A DNA stretch of 64,000 nucleotides from Chionoecetes opilio (lineage: Eukaryota; Arthropoda; Malacostraca; Decapoda; Majidae), in NCBI GenBank assembly GCA_016584305.1, contig JACEEZ010009490.1, positions 245,001-309,000 on the forward strand. The letters run 5' to 3'. A program made the translations under genes and the position numbers. The notes beneath the pieces were generated by a model. The model did no database searches, was not told the DNA's origin, and worked only from the letters and a program-made list of their open reading frames with translations. This document shows positions 30,090 through 41,000 of this stretch, in pieces. Positions within the stretch are counted from its first letter, which is position 1; the number at the start of each line of letters is the position of its first letter.

Positions 30090-30150
30090 AGAGAGAGAGA
30101 GAGCATGAGAGAGAGAGAGAGAGAGAGATAACGAGAGAGAGAGAGATAAA
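29546..30150. repeat. (GA)n microsatellite with GGA and GATAAC variants
   Basis: About 600 bp of GA with irregular extra G or A bases, followed by GATAACGAGA variants. The open frames here (Arg-Glu or Ser-Leu) are repeat translations. Confidence 0.95.
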
Positions 30151-30152
30151 CG

Positions 30153-30334
30153 GAAGATAAGATTTTCATCCCTATCAGACACTTTGCAAGTACCAACTAC
30201 AAGGTTATTGACTATACAAAGCGCCGCCACGTCAGCACGAACTAGGCGGACTCGAACCGCTGACCGAATGCACAGGGACGCTGCATGCACATTGCGAACT
30301 CACGTCTCTACCAACCTTGCCACCCTGACGGGCA
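30153..30334 (-). mobile_element. tRNA-derived SINE (family 2), minus strand
   Basis: Read on the minus strand: TGCCCGTCAGGGTGGCAAGG (A-box-like), then GGTTCGAGTCC (B box, 30248-30258), then CTTGCAAAGTGTC and a GATAAGATTTTCATC-type end running into CT repeats. It matches the plus-strand copy at 50821-51002 over its whole length with few differences. It is a SINE, not a tRNA gene, because an unrelated body and tail follow the tRNA-like head. Confidence 0.8.
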
Positions 30335-30600
30335 GAGAGATAACGAGAGAGAGATAACGAGAGAGAGAGATAACGAGAGAGAGATAACGAGAGAGAGATA
30401 ACGAGAGAGATAACGAGAGAGAGATAACGAGAGAGAGAGATAACGAGAGAGAGATAACGAGAGAGAGATAACGAGAGAGAGAGATAACGAGAGAGAGATA
30501 ACGAGAGAGAGATAACAAGAGAGAGAGAGAGATATATGCGAGAGAGATAACGAGAGATAACGAGAGAGAGAGATATCGAGAGAGAGAGATAACGAGAGAT
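30335..30600. repeat. (GAGAGAGATAAC)n higher-order microsatellite
   Basis: GATAACGAGAGAGA units of 10-14 bp repeat about 15-20 times, ending at AGAGATATAAATCAGCC. It is distinct from the pure GA tract on the other side of the SINE. Confidence 0.9.
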
Positions 30601-31076
30601 ATAAATCAGCCAGCTGCTATGTGAAGGGATCATATCACGTTTAAGATCGCGGGAACGCATGGCCCCCACCAGCCATGTATGCCTCTTTTATGCCGTCTGA
30701 CATCCTCTCCGACTCGTGCATGCGGAAAACCCTTCATGATAAGAGAAATAGGGCCCAAGGCGACCATTGTTTGTTATGAACTGAAAACTCTACCCAAGCT
30801 ACCCACCTCTCAATGTGAGTAGAGAAAGTTCACGGGTTTTGCTGAGTCACTACGCGCTTTGCCTCGGGCCCAGGTTTTCGTGCGCAAATGGAACGCCTGA
30901 ATTCTTGGGTTCCGTGAACTGGTTCTTGAAATGTCGCAAATGGAAGAGGCCTAATTATGAATTAAGATCACTGTCATTTTGTAATAGCACATCATTATTT
31001 TACGGTTTCTCACGGAACCCCTGGTGATGGTCGGCGGAACCCCAGGGTTCCGCGGAACCCCGGTTGGGAATCACTG

Positions 31077-32040
31077 CAGGCTTACAGCATGAAAATAGAA
31101 ATATCCTGTTAGGTAGGTGAATCACACCGGTGGCATCTCTCACTTTTTGACTATCTACAGTATGTAATTGTGGCAAAGAGAATTTTTAGGTAGACGCCCA
31201 CAAAAATGACATGAAAATTGTTTTACATATCTAAATGAGAGTATGATGGATTTTATGAAGTAGTTACATATTTCTGGAGTTATGACAAATTAGGGACATA
31301 AATAAACCTTTTTTATGGGGAGATAAATCAAGATTATGTAGCAGACAAACGCTACGGTACCTACGTGATGATGGATAATTACAAGCCAGGTGGCAAGTTT
31401 GAAGCAAGTGATACATATACAGCATTAGATAGTCTATTTTTTTATAACTTCCTTATAACAGCTTTGCCTTGTTGAAGTAGTACATACATGTGTGTTTGAC
31501 TGTTTGTGAGGGGGGCGAGGCGGGCGGGCGGTGTCAGTCCTGCCAAATGAGAGAGATTCCCTGTTTCAAGGAAATTTTGAGCCTGACTGGGGAAAGTATT
31601 GGATAAACAGGGAACTTTTGAGTGAGAGACAGAATATAACATAGGCAAATAAGGACGCTACAAGAGGCCGTGAGAGATACACATGGTAATTACTGTACGT
31701 AGAAGGGGACAGCTCCATAACAATGATGTTCTATGAAAATTATTACAACGAGGCTCATAACAATGATGATGATAATAGCAATGGTGAACCGTAAAAGGGA
31801 GCAATTAATGAATGTACGGGATAGATGTACAAAGGAGGGGGGGCACGTCTTGCCTTTGATAGGTACCTACGTTTATAGGTAATTATCAGACAGTATGATA
31901 AGATCGTGCAAAACTAGGTAGCTATATGCAGGGAAATTTTGTGAAGAATAGGGAAAGTTTGAGTTTGTAAGGGAACTATTGGTCCAGTGGGTGGCTTGCA
32001 GACTTGGCACCACTGGCCCTGGGCGGCATAGGTGGCCAAG
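31077..32040. other. upstream region of pinin, no gene recognised
   Basis: AT-rich, then GC-richer from about 31985. The last 60 bp before the pinin ATG (GGCGGCATAGGTGGCCAAG) are likely 5' UTR. No TATA box is evident. Confidence 0.4.
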
Positions 32041-35000
32041 ATGGCGTCGGCTGTGTCTGGGATATCCCTCGTCAACACAATACAATCGGAAATAGAACGT
32101 GCCAGACAAGATTTAAAGGGGTTCGATGAAAACTTACGAAGACTTACTGGCAGGGACTTCAATGACCCCAAGTAAGTGCTACGTTAGGGCCTGTAATTAA
32201 GTTAAAACGTCGTTATAACCTGTTCCTCGTGTGTGCATCGGTGTCCTGCCTCAGTGTTATGTCCTGCTGCCTCAACCGTGTTAAGTCCTGCCTCAGTGGC
32301 ATGTCCTGCCTCTTATGATGTGCCTCAACAGTGATCTGTCCTGCCTCAATTGTCATGTGTTGCTTCAACAGTGTTATATCTTGCCTGTTATGGCCTGTCT
32401 CAACACTTATGGCCTGCCTCAAGTGTTATGGCCTGCCTCAAGTTTTATGGCCTGTATCAGCAGTGTTATGGCCTGCCTCAAGTGTTATGGCCTGTATCAA
32501 CAGTGTTATGGCCTGCCTCAAGTGTTATGGCCTGTCTCAAGTGTTATGGCCTGTATCAACTGTTATGGCCTGCCTCAAGTGTTATGGCCTGTCTCAAGTG
32601 TTATGGCCTGTATTTACTTGTTTACTTGTTTCAAGTTTAGAGGGTCATGCCTCACAGTCGTGGTGGTCCACCGCTGCTTGTAGTCTTGGTGTCCCTGTGT
32701 AGAAGGTCCACTTGATCTACGATTGAGTTGGGGGCTCGACAGCGGGCAGTGTAGCCAGGCACTGGGGGCTCATCTGGCAAGGTTCTGAGGAACCTGTCTA
32801 GAGCGGCCTTGAATTTGTCCACACTGCACCCACTGATGCCTCTCACTTCCTTAGGTAGAACATTGAATGTTCTTGGTCCAGCATGACTCAGACTGGCAGC
32901 CAAAAGAGTCTTGGTTCTGCTGGAAGCGTGTGATGGCAGGGCTCTCCTCATACACCTACGTCCATTGCGGTCGCTGGCATGGGACACTTCACCACACAGG
33001 TTGTTGGGGTCGGGTACCATTTTTTCTAATATCTTCCAGATATAAATGGCTCGGTACCTATCCCTTCTTCTCTGCTGGGAGTACAGGCCCAGCCTCTGAA
33101 GGCGCTCCCAGTAGTTGAGGCCTTTCATGCCCCAAATCCGTCTGGTGAATTGCCTTTGGACGGCCTCCAGCCTTTGTATGTCACCTGTCTGGTGTGGCGA
33201 CCATAGTTGGCTGCAATAGTCTAGGTGTGGCTGGATTAGGGACTTCCAGAGTATCAACATGACCTCTGGTTCCCTGGAGGTGAATGTTCTCAACACCCAC
33301 CCAGCCATCTCCCTGGCTTTCTTCACCGTGACGCTGATGTGGTGCTTGAAGGTTCCGTCCTCACTCAGGTGCACCCCCAGGCACTTGATGTGAGGCTGGG
33401 GAGAGATGTCATGGCCATTTTCTGTCATCAGGTTGGTGGTCTCTTTGATGACTCCGTTTGGACCACATCTCATCATCTCAAATTTTTGCTCGTTAAAAAG
33501 CATATTGTTCTCCTTAGCCCAGGCAAACACTGTGTTGAGGTCCTGTTGGAGATGTTGGACCTCACTGGCATCACTTACAGCTTTGCTGATGGTGGTATCA
33601 TCAGCAAAGGATGACTGATCACGGCAGTTTGTGCCGAGTGCTGTCCTCCCACGACCACTCGCTGAGTCCTTCCTATAAGGAAACTGTGAAGCCACGTCCA
33701 TAGATTTCCTGCTATGCCAAGGGACTTGATCTTGTGAAGGAGGATGTTGTGATCCACCTTGTCGAATGCCTTGGCAAAATCTAGGAAGATTACGTCGGCG
33801 TTTTTCCCCTCGGCCAGCGTTTCTGTGATCCACCCATAGTGGCTCAGGAGCTTAGATAGGCAGGAGCGACCTTTTCTAAAACTATGTTGATGGCTGTTGA
33901 ATAGTTGATGATCTTCCATGTACCCTTGGATTATGTTCCTCACACACTTTTCAAAGATCTTAATAATGTGTGAGGTTAGGGCAATAGGTCTGTAATTCTT
34001 ACTCTGTGTTTTATCTCCACCTTTGAAGATAGGAGAGATAATGGCCTGTTTGAATATCTTGGGAATCATCATCAGTGTATCAACACTTATGGCCTGCCTC
34101 AAGTGTTCTGGCTTGCCTCAAGTGTTATGGCCTGTATCAACAGTGTTATGGCCTGCCTCAACAGTGTTATGGCCTGCCTCAAGTGTTATGGCCTGCCTCG
34201 GTAACCGGATGTTTCGCCCCATGGACGTTTCGCCCCCTCCTAATCGCGGACGTTTCGCCCCACATTAGCGGACGTTTCGCCCCCATTCGTGGATGTTTCG
34301 CCCCACTCGCGGACGTTTCGCCCCCCGGATTCGCCTCACGGAAATTACTATACTATTTCAAAACTTCATCAAATGACTACAAAATAATCAGAAATATTGA
34401 CGTGTAGTTAGGTATTGGTTAGAAACTAAGTGTGTCAAAAATTGGAGAGATTTGAAGAAGAAATATGGAAATTATCGTAGAAAAATTGACTATCACTCAA
34501 ATCCTGTTTTAACTATAGTACGGAATTCGAAGTACACTGTCCCTTTAAGACCGGTCGATAACAGCATTTCGTCATCATTTTGTGCGTAAACAAATCTATC
34601 AGTATTTCTGATGATTTTGTAGTCATTTGATGAACAGTTTTGAAACAGTATAGTAATTTCCGGGGGGCGAAACGTCCGCGAGTGGGGCGAAACGTCCGCA
34701 AATGGGGGGCGAAACGTCCGCAAATGGGGGCGAAACGTCCGCGATTGGGCGGGGGCGAAACATCCATGGGGCGAAACGTCCGACATTCGCCTGCCTCAAG
34801 TGTTATGGCCTGCCTCAAGTGTTATGGCCTTTATCAACACTGTTATGGCCTGCCTCAAGTGTTATGGCTTGTATCAACACTGTTATGGCCTGCCTCAAGT
34901 GTTATGGCCTGTATCAACAGTGTTATGGCCTGCCTCAAGTGTTATGGCCTGTCAAGTAGCCAAAGATGTGGTTAAAGATTTGGGTGTAAACATGAACCAT

Positions 35001-38000
35001 GATGCTACCTTTTCTGACCACATCATATCAACAACAGCAAAAGCAAGGCAGCTATCAGGCTGGATCCTGAGGACCTTCCAAACCAGGAGTGAACAGTGTA
35101 TGCTGGCTCTTTGGAAGTCACTGGAGCTAGCTACCACGCCTAGAATACTGCTGCCAGCTCTGGTCACCACATAAAATATCTGAAATTACTGCACTAGAAG
35201 CTCCCCAAAGAACTTTCACAAACAAGATCCACGGAGATGAACACCTAAATTACTGGGAGAGACTCAGGACACGGGTCTATACAATAACCGGAACGGAGGT
35301 TCGACGGAATGCGTTTTCGACGACACCGTCGAAACTTCCAACATAGTGCATCGTCGAACCTTCCAAGTCAGCGCCGTGGAACCCTCTCATGCATTCCCTT
35401 CATAATATTTTGTATCTTTCAACATGCGCAATTTAACATATCGTTGATATGAATGAAAATTTGTTTGTAAATTTGATATTGTAATTGTAAATTGAATATT
35501 TGTAATCAATATTTAACATTTGACACTTACAAAGTAAAAAAGAGTAAGTATAATAGAGAATATAGTCAGGATTCCCAGGTTTCCCCACAAACTGAGGTGC
35601 TGTTTTCTTGTGTGTACCTGTGACCATCAGGAGGGCACTGCCTTAGCCTGAGGGTGAAGCCGCACAAACTACTGTTGTTCATTGTTTATTAGTCTTTATC
35701 GCTAATTGATTTTATTCAATACAATATTAATGATAGGCAAGCTAAGCTTGATAGGTGTTACCACGTTAGGGTGGGAAACAACAAAGATATAGGGGGATCT
35801 TGGCTGTATATGCTTTTCACTTTAATTTTGGTGGGCAATGATCTAGTAACCTTGTATTTTATATTAACCCCTTGAGGCCCAGAACGTAATTGTCATTGTA
35901 ATATAACCACCATTCGACGATTTTAATGAACATAAGCAATATTATATAGGTAGATATGCCCTGTTTAATATCCTTGTCCATTAGCTAATTTGGTTTATTT
36001 AGTTACTTTTTCGTAGTTTTATGGCAAATAACGGACGATTTCATATAGCAAAGGAAAGATCTGGGTGTGAAGGGGTTAATCCTCTCAATGACAAAATAAC
36101 TGTAGGTTTTACTCTATGATAGACATATTGGAAGTTTCGACTGAGTGCGACGGTACCGTCGAAACCTCCATTTTCTACCGTCGAAAGTGCATTCCGTTGA
36201 AACTTCCTGTAATCTGCCTCAACAGTGTTACTTTATCTCATTGTTACGTTCTGCCCCAGTGCCACTTTGGGTAAAATTGGACGAGGACTGCGCGGTCATT
36301 TTTTGAGACACTGACTAGTTTTTCCTTGCCAAAAATTTGGGTAACCACTTTAGGTGTTCCGATAGCTGCGCATCTGAAGTGGAACTCCAGAGAGAACTAA
36401 AACGATGTTACAATATATGTTAAGATTCGTTGGTAAAATAAAAAAGAGACCTTTCCCGCCCTTATTGCTGTTACAATTTTATTTCGCGGAGAATAATACC
36501 AATAAAGCATAATATGGAGGTAATGTATCATCATCCCACCTCTAATTATCACCATGAATACTCTTAGTATCTCTCATATGCTATAACTAAGGTATTGCAA
36601 TGGAAAACTCGCCTTACTTTTCATTAACCCCTTCACGCCCAGATTTTTCCTTTGCTATATGAAATTGTCTTGTTAGCCATAAAATAACGAAAAATAACTG
36701 TATATACCAAATTAGTTAGTGTACAAGGATACTAAACAGGTCATATCTATAAAATATTGCTTATATTCACTAAAAATCCTCTAACTGTACCCAAATTACA
36801 ATGGAAATTACGTAGTGGGTCTCAAGGGGTTAAAAACATAAATTTGTCGAGATATCCCGTGTAAAGAAATATGATCCGATCAGCGAATTCCTCAATGCTG
36901 AGTATCTGGCTGAGGGCTGAGAATGTAAACAGCAGCTGATTGGGGCAAGTCTGGGTGTCGAATTGCCAAATACGTTAATATATAACTATTTTTGACTTTA
37001 TATTCCTGCATCAAATTTGGATGCGATAACCCTTTTGAGAACCTCAGATCTTTTAATGACTTTCATGATCGTTCCTCGATTTTTAAGGCCTTCTTTAAAA
37101 ATTTCGTAAAAATTTTGGTAAAAAAATGACTACTTGGCACATCACTATTTACCTTCTGTATTTTATGTTCCCACCTAATATCTTTTTTTTTTTTATATAT
37201 GTGGGATATTTCCAGATATTTCAGATTTTTCTATATCTTTTTTTGTATCTTATTATGCGTTATTTATATATATTTTAGCCCCCTGTGGCTCCATGGTAAA
37301 CACCACTCTGCATTCTCGATGGCTGATGCTGTCATGTGTTTACATGTCAGTGGCGGGAATTTGGCAATCTTGTCATTACATGATATTGCATTAAATTATG
37401 ATGTCTTCCTTTAACATAAATCATTTTAATTTTGTGTTTTCTTTGTTGCAGTCAGCGGCAAGACCTGCGGAGGGTGCGCCTTGCATCTGGCAACAGGGAT
37501 AATGAGGAGCCCCCAGCCAAGCGACGCCCCCCGGGAGGAGTCTTCGCAAGGTTGGTCACTGTTCCATTTAGGTGATGTTGTAGTGGTAGGCCTTGGTCAA
37601 TGGTTGGTGTACAAAGAGACTGCTGACATAAATCACTTGACCATGTCTGGAATTTTGACCAAAAATGTATAGACTTTCCATAACATGATTAACTGACATT
37701 TTTCAGAAAGCTTTGGTGTGAAAATTCAAGGAGTGTGTTCTGTAAATATAGTTGTGTTCTGTAAATGTAGCATGTCATGGTATCCTCTACCTTTTGATTG
37801 CCTCTTTTTGTCTGTGGTGGTTTCTCATTTTGAAAATTCTAAAGGCCGTAGTATAATTAAAAGTAGTAGCTAGCAAAAAATGAAAGATTTCCAGACGTAG
37901 TTTCTAAGTTTTTTAAATTTATGGTCTTTCTCCAGCACCTTCAATTTTCTATTAAATAATAACCCAGCTTTTTTAATCAGAAAGTCTTAAGTCCTTTACA

Positions 38001-41000
38001 CACAAGTAAATGTAATACAAGTAATAAATAGTAAGTAATAATAATATGATATTAAATAATAGTAGTAATAAATAATAAATACAAGTTTATGTTGGAGAGT
38101 CTGCAAATCATGATAGATAATAATGAAAATGGGTTGCATAAAACATTAGTAGGCAATGTCACTATCTTGGTGTCCTTGGTCCTGTGGCAGGCTTGGGGCA
38201 GTAGTGTTGGACCAGCAGCACCCAGAACCTCGGGGGCGTGGAAGGGCGGACTTACGGAATGAGCTGCGGAATGAGGTACGAGGAGACCATCGGAATGACC
38301 TAAGGGGAGACAATCGGAATGAGTTACGGAATGACCTACGGGGAGACAATCGGAATGAGTTACGGAATGACCTACGAGGAGAAAATCGGAATGAGTTACG
38401 GAATGAGCTGCGAGTCGACCATCGAGGGGTTGGCCGAGGGAAACCCCATCCAGAGCTGCGGCCAGAGGAGCCAAGGGGCAGGCGGGTGCAGGAGGTGATG
38501 AACCCGGAGGAGAAGCTGCCCAAAGTAAGTTAAAAGGGCATGCATGTTTTTTTTTTTTCACAAGTATTTTTATTTTTTTCATAATGTTGCCTCCTACCCA
38601 TTCGCTCTTCACAGTTTGGTTATTTATCAATGGTTGTATGCTCTCTGCTGTGATAAGGGATGCTGAGGAGGTGAAAGAATGTTTGTGTATGGTAAAGAAA
38701 AAAATTATGTTATTGATTATGATGAAGCACTATAATGTCATCCAAATTGATGCTCACTTTCCCCTTGCAGCCCTCCCTGGCCTCATCCGTGGCTCGCCCG
38801 GCGCCGGACAGCAAGTCCCGCACAGAGGCCGCTGCAGAGCTGACCAAGGACAGGGCCTCAAGGGACAGGTGATTATGATAGTCTAGTTCAGTAGTTATTG
38901 TAAGTGCAGTCTTTGTTTTTATGTGAGGTTAGGTTCCTGGAAATTGTGGGTGATGTAATTTTTGTGTAATTTGAATGGAAAATATCCATTTGTAATAATG
39001 GTATGGTGAGGTTTATGAATATAATGTGTCCGAGTATAGTATTTTCTGAGATGGCTCATGTATTGGATGTTAATCATGTAGCTAACGTGCATGTTGAGCA
39101 TAATGCATGCCATGATGATACCATTTCCTTACAGAAACCGGCGCATGTTTGGTGCTCTGCTGGGTACTCTCAAGCGCTTCAAGAATGATGAGGCTAAGCA
39201 GAAAGACAAGGTAAGATCTGCTTCATTCTTGTCTGGGTGTGTATGGTGGGTGGCTAGAAAATTACATCAGTAAGGGAAAATTTTATTATAGGTATATTTT
39301 ACATGTCATATTTTATTAAACATTTTACTTGAGGGAATTATTTTTGTTTAGTATTTTTTAATTCAAGTATGTGTAATGTGTGCCTGCATTAACAAATTTA
39401 CTATGGATGTAGGAATCATATTTATTGCTCATAAATAACCTTGAGCATCAGACTTGATAATTTGATGTTACTTTATTTTTGTTAGGAGGAGCAGCGACAA
39501 GCCATAGAGAGAAAGCTGGAGGAGAAGGGTCGGGTAGAGAAGGAGGAGCTGAGACGGGAGCGCCTGCAGCTCTTCAACCAGCGGAAAGAACGCCAGGCTC
39601 AGATTAGACGACTCACCATAAAGATGGCCAGAGTCAAAGAGGTAAGGGGACCACTGTGTCTCATGGGTGTTTTGGGGGTTGAAATGAGTTTATTTTCACC
39701 ACAGTTTAACAAATGTCTGTAATCAAAATGTGCAATTTGGAAATCATAATAGTGTTTTCCAAAACTGTGACCACCCTTGCAATTCCTCCTGTGAACCTTT
39801 TCAAGTACTGCTTGTGCATTAGCTTGCATCTCGTCCTTTGAGCCTTAGTTTCAGAATCAGGAAGAGAAAAGTCACAGCTGCTAAATCTGGTGTGTAGCGG
39901 TCATGGGGAACTTTTTTTAAATTTTTAATTTTTTTAAAATGTTTTTATTTTTATATTACGTTGTAGCCTATAGCACCTGTAGGCATATGGAGAGTCTTGA
40001 TGTTGGTCGATCTCGCCCGATGGTGGCGCAGGCTGGATTTTTTTATAGTGACACCTGTGGTCTCAGGTGAAGATTCCATTTTCTGTGATGTTCAGATCTT
40101 CAGTTAAGGCGCATGCAGCCCCTAGAGTCCACCGTCACACTCGCAATCGGCAGACAGGTATATGCTGCATGTGGGTTGCTTCGGCCACTCGACAATGGTT
40201 TTGATAGTTGCTCCTTGATGAGACTTGAACTCGGGACCTGCTCCCCTACCAGGCTCTTGAAAGAGTCGCCCCCAGCAGGATTCGAACTCAGGACATTGAG
40301 TTCAGCACTCCCAAGACGCTAACCACTCGGCCACCGTCTCCCCCTAGACTAGAACTAGAACAAAGATGTTAATATAGTTCTCCCATTTGTCGAATTTGAA
40401 TTTCTACTATTTCCTGTACACTCCTAAGCCTATCTTGTTTATACAGGAACTACCTCGTGTAGGTCTCACGGCCTCTTGTAGCTTCCTTATTTTTTTTATG
40501 TTCTTATCTGTTTCTGGTGATGTGTCAGGACTTTATTCTATTCATTGTGAGACTGGAGATTCTAACAACAATGATAGGGAGTGGGTAGTGACTGACTGAC
40601 TGACTGCCTTCCCTCCCAGCATGAGACGTGGGAGGCGCACCAGATGAAGCTCGCTAAGTTCATCCGCACCGAGTCCTCTCCCGCCATCTTCTGGGTCCCC
40701 CGCCTACACAATGCACGCACCACAGGTCTTGTCATGGCCACACACGACAAGATCACTGGTGAGTGCCCGTCCTTACCTCCATTTCAGCTCCTACCCACAG
40801 GTTAAGAATAAGTTGTCTGGTAGCTGTGAGTGGAATGTGGTTTGCTATTGCATGGGATTTATTGGAGTTTTTGTATTTTATTTATATTATTTACATGGAT
40901 TGTATTGGTCTTGTGATTTAGGAAGTTATTATTCAGTTGATGAACTATTTATTTTCAGATATGAAGTTTTTAGGCCAACTTGACTGTTGCAAATTAGGTG

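Larger units (their letters stand above)
29392..30954. mobile_element. foldback/MITE element carrying a SINE and GA tracts
   Basis: The left end TTAGGCCTCTTCCATTTGTG and the right end (inverse of TTAGGCCTCTTCCATTTGCG) are inverted repeats. Inner matches include GAACCAGTTC and AAATGGAACGC. Between the arms lie more than 1 kb of GA repeats and a minus-strand SINE (30153-30334). It is inside the non-coding 5' side of the ZBED-like hAT element. Confidence 0.65.
20426..31076 (-). mobile_element. ZBED-type hAT DNA transposon, 10.65 kb with nested insertions
   Basis: The inverted ends are CAGTGATTCCCAACC (20426) and GGTTGGGAATCACTG (ends 31076). Each is followed inwards by GGAACCCC motifs. These are hAT/Charlie-type ends. 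Between them lie both halves of a BED-finger transposase on the minus strand, a CR1 element (22818-28133), a foldback element (29392-30954) and an inverted duplication (20581-21797). The flanking 8-mers (CTCTGAAG and CAGGCTTA) do not match, so the target duplication has decayed or one end moved. Confidence 0.7.
32235..36240. repeat. minisatellite in pinin intron 1 (TGTTATGGCCTGCCTCAAG units), split by insertions
   Basis: Units of 19-24 bp alternate between GTGTTATGGCCTGCCTCAA and TGTTATGGCCTGTATCAACA. Near-identical copies fill 32390-32620, 34078-34199 and 34789-34955. Degenerate copies mark the edges (32240-32385, and CTGCCTCAACAGTGTTA at 36214-36230). Three inserted blocks split the array: LINE 32641-34073, foldback 34200-34788, and LINE fragment plus foldback 34956-36207. 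Translated frames here are not genes. Confidence 0.85.

Noticed and set aside
29441..30290. Long Ser-Leu and Arg-Glu open frames over GA/CT tracts (also at 4239-4518, 44340-45186, 50827-51251, 58626-58995)
   Set aside because: They are translations of dinucleotide repeats, open in several frames at once, with no start context or unique sequence.
32315..32702. Overlapping Cys/Gly/Leu/Pro frames (YGLPQVLWPVSS repeats)
   Set aside because: All come from the TGTTATGGCCTG minisatellite in a pinin intron; several frames are open on one strand at once.
40262..40346. Minus-strand tRNA gene (A box GGCCGAGTGGTTA, B box GTTCGAATCC)
   Set aside because: It continues into a SINE body shared with 3718-4125 and ends in an A-rich tail, so it is a SINE head.
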